Shown piece by piece: positions 9,042 through 17,539 of a DNA stretch of 33,685 bases. The position numbers and the translations under genes are program-made. A model generated the notes under the pieces. That model had not been told where the DNA came from, ran no database searches, and saw only the letters and a list, made by a program, of their open reading frames with translations. Source of the DNA: Strigomonas culicis (lineage: Eukaryota; Euglenozoa; Kinetoplastea; Trypanosomatida; Trypanosomatidae); contig AUXH01000157.1 in the NCBI GenBank assembly GCA_000482145.1, positions 1 through 33,685 of the forward strand, given 5' to 3'. The number at the start of each line of letters is the position of its first letter. The first letter of the stretch is position 1.

Positions 9042-10454
9042 CTAGGAGGTCACCACCTGGTCAAGGACAAAGTGCGCGTGGCAGGGCCGCGGGACGTTCT
9101 CATCCGGGAAGTCGAAGAGGTCCTGCATGATGCCGAACCAGCGCTCGCTCATCTCGAGCCAGCCGTCGCCGTGGTACGGCACGCGCGTCTTCTCCTGGAG
9201 CCCGAGGCGGTACTCCATCTCCATCTCCGGCAGCGGGCTGCGCGGCGGCGGCGGCAGGCGGTGCGTGATATCCCACTTGCTGGCGTAGTGGTACCACAGC
9301 TCCGCGCGCTTGCGGCGCTCCTGCGGCGGCACGCGCGGCGGCGGCGGCGGCGGGAAGAAGTTTGCGTGGAAGTGCAGCAGGTCGCTCAGGATCTCGCTCT
9401 CGCTCTTCGGCTTGTCCGACGTCACGGTGAAGCCGCCGCCGCCCTCCTCCGGCGCTGCCGCCCACGCGCCGCGCACGCTGAACGCGCTCTCCGGCGCGTG
9501 GCGCCCGCCGGCCGCGTAGGACGGCGCCGGCGGCTGGCTGTGGGGGTGGCTGCTGCCGCTGCCGCTGCCGGACAGGCTGCCGTAGCCCGGCATCCCGTAG
9601 CCGCCGTAGCTGTCGTTGTTGTGGTGGCTCTGGCCGTACAGGCCGCCGCCGCCGCCCATGTTGTTGGGGTTCGCGTAGCCGCCGCGACCGCCGCGCCCCC
9701 CACGGCCGCCGCGGCCGCCGCCGCCGCCGCGGCCGCCGCCCTGCTGGTTCAGGAGGTCCTCCGCGCCGGGCTCGCTGAGGTTGGGGAAGTTGCGCGGCTG
9801 CGCGGTGCTGCCCTGCACGTGGCCCTGCCGCACCGGCTGCCCGCCCTTGATGTACTCCAGCAGCGAGTGCAGCGCGAGCGGCAGGCCCGCCGACGCGATG
9901 ATCTGATGGGCGACGGTCTCGTCCTGCAGCGTGGGCAGCGTCGCGGCGGCGTGGCGGCCGCCGCTGCCGCCGCGCTCGCCGTCCTGCACGGTGAAGGTGG
10001 CCGGTGCGGCCGCGGTCGGCGGCGTCGCGCGGGCGATCTGCGTGCTGAAGGGCCCGGTACAGTGCTGCTGGTAGTGCTGCTGCGCCATCGCGTTGGTCGT
10101 GAAGGGCGACGTCGGCGACACGCTCTCCAGCACGCCCGCGGCCGTGCGCGCGTCGAGGTCCGCCTTCTCGTCCGCGTCGGACTCCGGCGCGCTCGCCGTC
10201 ACCCACACATCCTTCTGGCCGTAGCCGGTCAGCGGCGTCTGGTGCTGGCTCGTGGGCACGCTGTCCTCCCACAGCGTGCTGCCCGGCGCGGCCCAGTCGG
10301 CTGTCGTCACGGAGACCATGAAGGACGGCGTGCGCACCTCGCCGGGCAGCAGGCTGCTCTCGCGGAAGAGGGCGGGGCTCGTCGGGTCCGCACGGTCGGC
10401 CTCCGGGCCCCCCGCCGTGTTCACCTTCAGCTGCGGACGCTTTTCCTTCTCCAT
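9042..10454 (-). CDS. RGG-box, low-complexity putative RNA-binding protein
   Basis: 470 aa from the ATG at 10454. Residues about 161-166 have a short RGG/GGR start, and residues about 239-259 are a classic RGG box (RGG repeated, ending GGRGGY). After this comes a Gly/Tyr/Ser/Asn-rich prion-like stretch to about residue 300. An amphipathic segment at about 178-205 (ETVAHQIIASAGLPLALHSL) precedes the box. The C-terminal ~120 residues are different and look folded: SESEILSDLLHFHANFFPPP, RKRAELWYHYASKWD, EMEMEYRLGLQEK, ERWFGIMQDLFDFPDENV, rich in Trp/Phe/Tyr. RGG boxes bind RNA and are arginine-methylation targets in kinetoplastids. No RRM, zinc finger or other named domain is visible, so the RNA-binding role is inferred from the RGG box alone. 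The aromatic C-terminal module may be a protein-interaction domain. Confidence 0.8.
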   Translation of the reverse strand: MEKEKRPQLKVNTAGGPEADRADPTSPALFRESSLLPGEVRTPSFMVSVTTADWAAPGSTLWEDSVPTSQHQTPLTGYGQKDVWVTASAPESDADEKADLDARTAAGVLESVSPTSPFTTNAMAQQHYQQHCTGPFSTQIARATPPTAAAPATFTVQDGERGGSGGRHAAATLPTLQDETVAHQIIASAGLPLALHSLLEYIKGGQPVRQGHVQGSTAQPRNFPNLSEPGAEDLLNQQGGGRGGGGGRGGRGGRGGRGGYANPNNMGGGGGLYGQSHHNNDSYGGYGMPGYGSLSGSGSGSSHPHSQPPAPSYAAGGRHAPESAFSVRGAWAAAPEEGGGGFTVTSDKPKSESEILSDLLHFHANFFPPPPPPRVPPQERRKRAELWYHYASKWDITHRLPPPPRSPLPEMEMEYRLGLQEKTRVPYHGDGWLEMSERWFGIMQDLFDFPDENVPRPCHAHFVLDQVVTS

Positions 10455-10771
10455 TGCACAAGCGAATGACGCACGCGATGGGTATCCGTTCGACGGGAAT
10501 AAAAGTATATATTAAAAAAAGAAGAAGAATGAAGTGCTTTGTTTCCCTTTTTTATTGCTCGCGACGTGAAAAGAAGAAGGGAGTAAATGGAAGAAGAGCG
10601 AATAAAAGCATAAAAGGAATTACAAAAACCAATAGACAGCGCAATACAGGATGGCTCCTCACACAAAAACGCACCTACACACATAAAACGAAAAAAAAAT
10701 CAGAATGATGAAGGGTTACTCTTAAACGGCATTAACGTGTATACTTAAGATTGGATACAACCAACACAGTT
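10455..10771. other. Short AT-rich spacer
   Basis: No gene seen. On the coding strand a tract at plus 10513-10530 (TTCTTCTTCTTTTTTT) is followed by no AG before the ATG at 10454. The acceptor for the RGG gene is therefore more likely the GCGAG after the tract at about 10565-10582. Confidence 0.45.
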
Positions 10772-12004
10772 TTACAGACTTAAAATGTCCATGCAGGTGA
10801 CGCGCCCGCGGCAGTTGCCGCTCGTCAGGTACTCCAGCTCCCCGCCGCGCGCGGCGTCCAGCCGCAGCGCGAGCACGACGCCGTTCGCGTCGATCGAGAA
10901 GACGGTGGACGCGCCGGGCTGCAGGCACAGCGCCTTGATGCGGGACGTGTGGCGCAGCGGGTTCTTCAGCCGTGTCTCGGCCGCCACGTCGACAGCGGCG
11001 GCCAGCAGCTGCTGCGCGCGCTCCTGCAGCGCGGGAGGGTACCGCACGCGCAGGGCGGTCGGCAGCGGCCCCGGCCCCGCCAGCGGCCCCACGCCCGGCG
11101 CGCGTACCTCGAAGAGGCGGATCGCGCCGGCCTCGTCGCCGAACAGCAGCCGGTCCTCCGCCACGAAGAGCGCGCAGCCCAGCTCCTGCGACGGCTGCGG
11201 CCGCTCCATCACGAAGCCGTCCACCGCCGCCATCGTCGTCGCATCGTACACGACGCACGAGACGCGGCTGTATACCGCCAGCCGCGTGCCGGCCGGCGAA
11301 AAGAGCACGCCCACCGGCTCCTCCCTCGCAGCCAGCGCGCGCGCGGCCGGGTCCACCCGCACGCGCTTCGCGTCGCGCTCGCCCTCTGCTTCCGCCGCCG
11401 GCTCCACGGCCGCGCCGGCGAGCGCGCGGCGGCTGTTGTACTTCCACTTGGTGAGCAGCCGGCCCTTGGCGAGGTCCAGCACGGCGACGCTGCGGTCGAG
11501 CCCGGCCGTAACGGCGAGCAGGCCCTGGCTGCCGGGGTGCACCGCCATGCCGGCGACCGCGCGCTCGTGCACCGCGAGGGTGGTCTGCACGCCCCAGTCC
11601 CGCGTGCGGTACACCAGCAGCTGCCCGTCGCTGCAGCCGCACAGCAGGTAGGTCGACGCGGGGCCGCCGCCGCTGCTGCCCGCCGCGCGGTGGCCCGCGA
11701 AGCGCAGGCACGTGACCTCCGCCGGCGGCGCCACGCTGCCGAGGTCCGCGAGCCGGGCGCCGCCGCGGCGCGCCTCGGCCTTGTTGGTGAAGAGAAAGAC
11801 GCGCTCGTCGACGCCGCAGCTCGCCACGTAGCGCCCGGTGAGGCCGAGCTCGTTGACGGAGCCGACGTGGCGCTTCACGGAGAACTTCATGAAGAACTTC
11901 TGCTGCTTGTACGTGAGACCGGCCATCACGCCGTGGTAGGTGCCCACGACGAGGAGCGCCTGCGCCTCCCCGTCCTTCGCGCTGGTGGACGGACGTGCCG
12001 ACAT
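10772..12004 (-). CDS. WD40 protein, MAK11/PAK1IP1-like 60S ribosome biogenesis factor
   Basis: 410 aa from the ATG at 12004. The protein reads as successive WD40-type blades: GTYHGVMAGL (21-30), then VGSVNELGLTGRYVASCGVD with ERVFLFTNK, a blade around CLRFAG with YLLCGCSDGQLLVYRTRDW, VAGMAVHPGSQGLLAVTAGLD with RSVAVLDLAKGRLLTKWKYN, GVLFSPAGTRLAVYS with CVVYDA, and FVAEDRLLFGDEAGAIRLFEV. The order (GxY opening, 'H-x-G-S-V-N ... G-D-E', 'V..MAVHP.G...LSVG.D..V...DL..GR', 'V.FSP.G...AV', 'GDE...IR.FE') is that of Mak11/PAK1IP1, which works in nucleolar 60S assembly. GH and WD dipeptides are mostly lost. Blade 4-5 carries an acidic/basic insert. Alternative: an unassigned WD40 protein. Confidence 0.72.
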   Translation of the reverse strand: MSARPSTSAKDGEAQALLVVGTYHGVMAGLTYKQQKFFMKFSVKRHVGSVNELGLTGRYVASCGVDERVFLFTNKAEARRGGARLADLGSVAPPAEVTCLRFAGHRAAGSSGGGPASTYLLCGCSDGQLLVYRTRDWGVQTTLAVHERAVAGMAVHPGSQGLLAVTAGLDRSVAVLDLAKGRLLTKWKYNSRRALAGAAVEPAAEAEGERDAKRVRVDPAARALAAREEPVGVLFSPAGTRLAVYSRVSCVVYDATTMAAVDGFVMERPQPSQELGCALFVAEDRLLFGDEAGAIRLFEVRAPGVGPLAGPGPLPTALRVRYPPALQERAQQLLAAAVDVAAETRLKNPLRHTSRIKALCLQPGASTVFSIDANGVVLALRLDAARGGELEYLTSGNCRGRVTCMDILSL

Positions 12005-12555
12005 GGGTGTTGCAAACGATCAAACTACTACCGAAAAGAGAGACCAGTGTGGGGAGAGAAGTGTCTTATCATTGATGTGCTCAACTAACCATCAGCAGCA
12101 AGTGTAGGGCATGGGAGGTGCCGCCATGTGCGCGAGTACAAACGAAGCTCTCAACAGTTGCATCACGAGATTACTTTTTTTTTTTCATAGTTGAAGGACA
12201 AGTTTAGAAATAAAAGTTTAAAAAAAAACACGCAAAAAATGGGAACAAACCGAATTTAATTATAAATATATAATTGTCATTTTTTTTTTAATGAGGTCAA
12301 GCTTCACCCACACTCACACTCTGCACCTCTTTTTTGGTACGCTTCCTCCGAGCGGCAAGAGCTCAAAAAAAAAAAAAAAACGAATAGCGAACACCAAACC
12401 TGACAACAACCATCACATGCCACAAAAAGGAGAAAAAGCCGCCAAACCTTAAGGAACACATACAACAAAAAAGGGAGAAAATATTAAAAAAACGAGTGTT
12501 TTCTGACAATACAGCTAATCGTGTGTGTATATATATTTAGGTGTATAAATGTATG

Positions 12556-12575
12556 TATATATATATATATATATA
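12556..12575. repeat. (TA)10 microsatellite
   Basis: A perfect TA dinucleotide run is visible, followed by a short GA-rich stretch. Confidence 0.95.
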
Positions 12576-13235
12576 GAAAGAGAGAGGGAGAGTTCAAAAC
12601 TCTCTATCAATTCAATGCACATACAAACACTATTGTTTCAATGAGAAATAAAAAGGAACTAACAGAATTCAAAAAAAACAATGTGCACTAAATACGTAAG
12701 TTGCTTCGAGTCATTGGTGTTTTTTTTTTCCTTTATCTACATCTGTGAAACGCACCATCGCTTTCACGTTCTTATTATTTACCTTGTGGATGTAAAATAT
12801 ATATATAGAATTACTCTTTTTTTTGAAAGGGGAAAACAGTAAATGATAGAGAACTAAAGAGAAGAAAATGAACTGGTTTTATATGCAAGAAAAAAGACAC
12901 ACATGAAAAAAAAAAATTATAAAGGGAGAGACATTCCTTTGACTGAAGTGTCAACATGCTTGTTAGAAGCTTGTCCGTAGCCTTCGATGTCCTTCACTGA
13001 GACACAGTTTTTGCTGTGCGACGCAGTCAAGAGCACCCAAGTGATACTGCGAATTCATGAACGCTCACTGTCAACGGCTTTCCATACGACCAATCGTGTT
13101 TTTTTTCCTATACGTATAGATACATATTCTCTTACTACTTTTTTTATTATTATTATAATTTTGTTTTTTTCTTTTACTTTTATTCAACCTACATAACTAA
13201 ATTTTCATATAATCTTACTGAGAGAGTGCAGTGGT

Positions 13236-13253
13236 TATATATATATATATATA
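13236..13253. repeat. (TA)9 microsatellite
   Basis: A perfect TA dinucleotide run lies about 165 nt beyond the stop codon at 13416, within the 3' flank of that minus-strand gene. Confidence 0.95.
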
Positions 13254-13415
13254 AGCACTTTGAAGTAAAGGAACAATTTAAAAAAAAAAACGTTAGTGTA
13301 CGGAAAACGGAAATACAAAAAAAAACGTCCAACTAAAAAAAAAGAAGAAAAAGGATTTGTCAAGGACAAACACACCTCTACTCTGTCAGTGGCCCATAAA
13401 AGGGAAACGCAAACC

Positions 13416-14799
13416 TCAGGACCATGACGCGACGCGCCGCAGCGTCTCCCGCGGGTTCCGACTGTCCAGCGGCGCGCTCTCACGGCGGTGGGCGACCCGC
13501 CGCCGGCGGCCGTCGCCGCTCCCACAGCTCTGCGCGCGGCGCGCGGCGGCGGCGGCGCTGTGCTCCGAAGCGGAGCTGCCCGGCGACACGGTGAGTCCAC
13601 CGCCGGACGGCGACGGGGCCGGCAGCGCCCCATCCTTCCTGCCCGCGCGCAGCACCGGCACGGCGCCGCGCTGCTTCACGAAGTGCACGAGGGCGACAAC
13701 GGGGCTCGACTGGCCCATGGGCAGCGCCGCTGGGCCCGCGCCGCCATCCTCCGCCTCCAGCGCGTGCAGGTATCGCTTGCGCGTGAAGCTTCTGTGGCGC
13801 TGCGCCGGCGGCGGCGGCGGCGGGCGGGGCCACCGCCGTCGGCGTCGGGTCCCGGTCGTCCTCATCCTCCATGCCGCAGAGGGAGTAGGCCCGCGCGCCG
13901 CTGGGCGCGTCGAAGGAGGCGTTGAGGTCGACGCCGTCGGCGTCGTCGGCGAGCGAAAAGACGGACTGCTCCTGCGGGGCGGTCGCCTTGGTGTACTGCA
14001 TCGCCTCGAAGGGCTCCTCCGTGGCGAAGGGCGAGCAGCCGCTGGGGCCGTAGTCGTACAGGCTGCCCATGTAGTCCATCAGGTTCGCGCTGTTGATCTC
14101 GGAGAGGTGCGTGAAGCTGCGCTGCAGCGGCAGGGAGCCGTCGCCGCCGCCCGGCGCGGGCGTGAACTGGAAGGAGCAGGGCGACGCCGCCGCGAGCCGC
14201 GCGTCGGCCTCCGCCGACCAGTTCAGCGCGTCGTCCTTGCGGGACAGGCAGCACTTGCTGATGGACGTGCTGGCGCTGCTGCAGCGCACGTCGCGGCCGG
14301 TGGGGCTGCCCGGGTCGCCGCGCGCGCCGAGGTCCGCCAGCGGCCGCGCCCACGCGCCGCCGAGCAGCGAAGATCCCTCCAGTGCGGGCGGCGACACCGC
14401 GCTCAGGCGGTGGTGCTCCGCGCCGCACGCGGCCGCCACGTCCTCCACCGACGCGCGGCCGCGTGGGCCGCCGCGGGAGTACAGGTTCACGCCGGTCTGC
14501 AGGATGTGGCGAGAGGGGCTGCCGCCCGCGACGGCGGGCGCCGCGAGCGACGGCGGTGATGCGCCCTGCAGGGTCGCGCTGTGCGGCACCATCACGAAGG
14601 GGCCGGCGCCCATGCCGGCGGACGTGCTGATGGGCCACTGCTGGCCGTACGGCGCATACGTGGGCCACATGGGGTGGCTGTTATTATGATTAATCGAGGT
14701 GGTAGTGTTTGTGTTTGGACTGCTATTATTAAAAAGAATTCCACTATTGTTACTATGCGGGAAACCTATTGGACCACTTCTTTGGTAAGAAGTGTACAT
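13416..14799 (-). CDS. Low-complexity hypothetical protein with apparent frameshift near 13830
   Basis: The ATG at 14799 starts a frame with Asn/Ser/Thr-rich residues 10-45, then MWPTYAPYGQQWP and Ala/Pro/Ser/Gly-rich sequence with conserved-looking patches (SINSANLMDYMGSLYDYGP-like, EEPFEAMQYTKA, SVFSLADDADGVDLNASF, YSLCGMEDEDDRDPTP). In this frame the part below about 13830 turns into Arg/Gly/Ala filler ending at 13480. The frame one base on instead reads PPPPPPAQRHRSFTRKRYL, ALPMGQSSPVVALVHFVKQR, TVSPGSSASEHS and ends at a TGA at 13416 with ordinary composition. The shift falls in a CCG/GCC run (about 13812-13835) and is explained by one extra base. An intact product would be about 460 aa. 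The cause is a sequencing or assembly error, a real mutation, or (least likely) programmed frameshifting. Polypyrimidine at 14832-14857 and AGs at 14806-14807 and 14800-14801 support the start. Function unknown; possibly a regulatory protein with short linear motifs. Confidence 0.72.
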
Positions 14800-15417
14800 C
14801 TACGTCTGTGATACACACACAAACACACACCGAAAAAAAGAAAAAAGAAAAAAAGAAGTGAGCAAAAAAAAAAAAACGAACAATAATTAGTATATAGAAA
14901 AAAAAAGCAAAACAAAACAAAATAACTGAGGTGGACGCGCGCATCGCACAGAAGGGAGCGAGATCAGATGAGCACGAAGAAGCACATATCATCATACAAA
15001 AAACTCGCACCGCACAAAGGAACGTACACAACAGTAGTGTGTCTGGGTGCTACAACAACAGATTAATGGAAAAGGGGAAACAAAAGAGTACGACAGAACA
15101 CAATGAAACTGCTACTTTTCTTTCTTTTCATGTATAACAATGCTTAATTAAGAAAAAGAAAAAAAAGAAAAACCCTTATGAAAAGTTGAAACCGCTCATT
15201 TGGTCTATAAAGAGAGATTTAAAGGGCATAAAGAATTATGCTTAGCAACTCGATTTACTGAGATTTTTAAAATAAAAGAAAGAAAAGAAAAAACATCACC
15301 TCAAAAAAACAAAAGGCAAAGTGAATATCAGTAATAAACCCTAGTCACTGGAATGCAGCTACTTGGAATCCGAAATCGCCCTCTTGTAATAAAAAAAGAA
15401 GTGAAACAAGTCTGACT
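14800..15417. other. AT-rich spacer with strong polypyrimidine tract
   Basis: No gene seen. It holds the 5' flank of the frameshifted gene and the 3' flank of the zinc transporter gene. The rest is A-rich low complexity. Confidence 0.5.
14832..14857 (-). promoter_or_regulatory. Polypyrimidine tract, candidate trans-splicing signal
   Basis: On the coding strand this is an unbroken C/T tract with three T-runs. It lies 33 nt upstream of the ATG at 14799. The first AG after it is at 14807-14806 and another directly abuts the ATG. This is the arrangement expected of a spliced-leader acceptor region in trypanosomatids. Confidence 0.6.
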
Positions 15418-16842
15418 CTACTTCAGCATGGGAGAACCCTCATGCGAGTGCATGGCGCCAGGCGCGCTGCACACGTTGGGCGAGCCGCAGCTCGCCTTGC
15501 AGCGGTAGCTGCCCGACGCGATGGAGTCGATCTGGATGGTGGTGTGCTGGATGCGGAAGCGGTTCTCGCAGATGTCCTGCGCCGCCTCGAGCACGGAGGC
15601 GCCGCTGTCGGAGACGAGGTGCACGGACAGCGCGACGTTGTCGGCGGAGAGCGACCACACGTGCAGATCGTGCACCTCCACGACGCCGTCGATAGCGGCG
15701 AGCGCGTCCTGCAGGCTCGCGTAGTTGATGGAGCTGGGCGTGCTCTCCATGAGGATGCCCAGCAGGCTCTTCAGCAGCGACTTGGTCATGTTCAGCGTGA
15801 TGACGGCGAAGCAGATGGAGCAGAGGGGGTCCGCCAGGTTGAAGATGGAGTGCGCGTAGTTGTGCTGGCCGTACTTGAACTGGTTCATGCAGTAGATGAA
15901 CACACCCGCGAGGATGACGCCGACGGACTGCACGGAGTCGCCCAGCGCGTGGAGCAGCGCTGCGTTGACCGCGAAGCCGGTGCGGATGCCCATGATCTCC
16001 GACCCGCCGTGGCCGTGGCCGTGGTCGTGGTCGTGGCCCTCGTGGTCGTCGTGGTCGTCGTGGCCGTGGCCGCCGCCCATGTGGCTGTGCGAGTGGCCGT
16101 GGGAGCCGCCAAAGTAGAGGATGGCGGCGCACATCATGTTGACGGCGAGCCCCAGCACGCCGACGATGACCATCAGGTATGAGTCGATGGCGATGCACTG
16201 CAGATCCGCGCCGTTCTCGCTGCTCAGCGAGTTCCACCAGCCGGAGCTGCTCGCCGGCGCCGCGGTCGTCGTCTTCTCCACCGCGCCGCGGGCCGGCACG
16301 TAGCTGCACTGGACGATGTTGTACGTGCGCGAGACGGCCTCGATGACGATCCAGACGACGAGCGCCCAGATGGAGAAGATGGAGAGCAGCGTGCCGATCA
16401 CCTCCGCGCGCTGCCAGCCGTAGTTGAAGGTGCCGCACGCGGAGCGGCCAGCCGCGATGAGCGCGCCGATGCTCAGCGCGTAGCTGCCGACGTCCGTCAT
16501 CAGATGGATCGCGTCCGTCAGCAGCGCCAGCGAGTGGGCGATGACACCGGCGGTGAACTCCAGCACCATGAACACGAAGCAGAAGGCGAGGGCGCCGAGC
16601 AGCACCTTCTTCTCCTTGTCGCGGCGGCGCTGCGCCTCATCGGTGGTACCCTCCACCTCCACGCTGTGGTCGCCACCGTGGCTGTGCCCGTGGTCATGGC
16701 CGTGGTCGTGGCCGTGGTTGTGGCCGTGGTCGTGGCCGTGATCGTGACCGTGATCGTGATCGTGGCCGTGATCCTCAACCGCATCGTAGTTCTTGCGGTC
16801 GCCCTTGGCGAGGAGAGATGTGCCTTCGTTGGATGCAGACAT
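15418..16842 (-). CDS. Cation diffusion facilitator (ZnT/SLC30-type) zinc transporter
   Basis: 474 aa from the ATG at 16842. CDF proteins exchange Zn2+ (or a related metal) for H+, exporting it from the cytosol or into organelles. Membrane segments lie at about 81-103, 108-131, 148-170, 220-245, 288-318 and 333-355, the six-helix CDF topology. The metal site is complete: H113-x3-D117 (HLMTD) in TM2 and H298-x3-D302 (HALGD) in TM5. Two His-rich segments are present: an N-terminal HD/HG repeat (about 25-58) and the TM4-TM5 loop (248-279, with HGHSHSH and DHDHGHGHG). The second is the usual ZnT metal-binding loop. The cytosolic C-terminal domain shows VVEVHDLHVWSLS (388-400) and HTTIQID (433-439). 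An insert of about 40 residues between TM3 and TM4 (Thr/Ala/Ser, two Cys) is longer than usual. Substrate and location are inferred from the family. Confidence 0.95.
   Translation of the reverse strand: MSASNEGTSLLAKGDRKNYDAVEDHGHDHDHGHDHGHDHGHNHGHDHGHDHGHSHGGDHSVEVEGTTDEAQRRRDKEKKVLLGALAFCFVFMVLEFTAGVIAHSLALLTDAIHLMTDVGSYALSIGALIAAGRSACGTFNYGWQRAEVIGTLLSIFSIWALVVWIVIEAVSRTYNIVQCSYVPARGAVEKTTTAAPASSSGWWNSLSSENGADLQCIAIDSYLMVIVGVLGLAVNMMCAAILYFGGSHGHSHSHMGGGHGHDDHDDHEGHDHDHGHGHGGSEIMGIRTGFAVNAALLHALGDSVQSVGVILAGVFIYCMNQFKYGQHNYAHSIFNLADPLCSICFAVITLNMTKSLLKSLLGILMESTPSSINYASLQDALAAIDGVVEVHDLHVWSLSADNVALSVHLVSDSGASVLEAAQDICENRFRIQHTTIQIDSIASGSYRCKASCGSPNVCSAPGAMHSHEGSPMLK
16679..16772. repeat. 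Coding minisatellite (His/Gly/Asp repeat of the zinc transporter)
   Basis: A short-period repeat of GTGGCCGTG and GTGGTC-type units encodes the N-terminal HDHGH repeats on the minus strand. A related, shorter run encoding the loop His stretch lies at about 16008-16075. Both are in frame and likely to vary in length between strains. Confidence 0.8.
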
Positions 16843-16889
16843 GATCTAATCGGAGGGTTACACTTATTTAGTTGAAGAGAATCGCCTTC

Positions 16890-16905
16890 AAAAAGAAAAA
16901 AGAAA
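16890..16905 (-). promoter_or_regulatory. Polypyrimidine tract and AG, candidate splice acceptor of zinc transporter
   Basis: The coding strand reads TTTCTTTTTTCTTTTTG, then the AAG at 16888-16886. The acceptor would leave a 5' leader of about 43 nt before the ATG at 16842. Confidence 0.6.
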
Positions 16906-16999
16906 TTAAATGCTTAAAAAACAAAACTGAAGTTGTTTCTTACGGTTGAAGCTATTGCTGATGTGTTATAGTGCCAAGCAATGTATGTGTTGACTATGG

Positions 17000-17020
17000 G
17001 AGAGAGAGAGAGAGAGAGAG
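17000..17020. repeat. (GA)10 microsatellite
   Basis: A perfect GA dinucleotide run; on the coding strand it is a (TC)n polypyrimidine tract. Confidence 0.95.
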
Positions 17021-17539
17021 CAGACAAAAGAGACAGTGGGATGATTCGACAGTGATATAGGAACTACACTTTACACAACGACGTGATGCAAACACTCTCT
17101 TTTCTTTTTTTCTTTGAATATGGGCTGCAGTTAATCATCGCATTACAGATTTGGTTAAAAAGGAACACGTAGAAGGCCACTTTCGGACACCCATTCGGTC
17201 CATCCAATGGGGACCATGTTTGAATGAGCACCGTAAACATGATCATAATAACAACAGCACGAATAGTAAGAGGGTCGCAACAAACAGCAAATACTAGAAT
17301 GCAAATTTCACATACTTTATTCCGATAATTTCCTCGCATCTGTTAGAGCCAAAAAATGAAAAAGGGGGGAAATAAAGATGCACGGATAAGCACAAAAGAA
17401 AAAAAAAGGTAAACGACGATAGGACTCGACATGCCTTTCTACTTTTCGATTACGGTTTTATTAATGTCACCAAGACAGGAAAGAGTGAAATGGAAAGGAA
17501 AAGAAAAAAAAGACTGACACACAGGAAGAAAGGAGCGGC

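Larger units (their letters stand above)
12005..13415. other. 1.4-kb gene-free AT-rich gap
   Basis: No coding frame with gene-like composition was found on either strand. It holds the 3' flank of the frameshifted gene to the right and the 5' flank of the WD40 gene. A CT-rich tract (plus 12025-12060 read on the minus strand) followed by GGTAG is a plausible splice acceptor for the WD40 gene. Homopolymer A/T runs, two (TA)n tracts and one less biased stretch (about 12955-13100) are present. No tRNA-like box was seen. Confidence 0.55.
16843..17539. other. Spacer between zinc transporter and 977-aa protein gene
   Basis: It contains the transporter's 5' flank: a polypyrimidine tract at plus 16890-16905 read on the minus strand, with the first AG at 16887-16886. 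A GA microsatellite follows. At 17064-17339 there is a less A/T-monotonous island with a 91-codon frame, listed under findings because I cannot support it as a gene. Confidence 0.5.

Noticed and set aside
8799..10469. 556-codon plus-strand frame opposite the RGG gene
   Set aside because: It starts in A-rich spacer and is Arg/Val/Ala filler over the gene; the minus frame has an RGG box and an ordered C-terminus.
12556..12600. (TA)n followed by GA-rich sequence as a replication origin or strand-switch element
   Set aside because: Genes on both sides are on the same strand, and TA microsatellites recur in several spacers without special context.
12940..13100. Less biased patch in the 1.4-kb gap as a possible tRNA or snoRNA
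   Set aside because: No A/B-box, cloverleaf or C/D-box arrangement could be traced on either strand.
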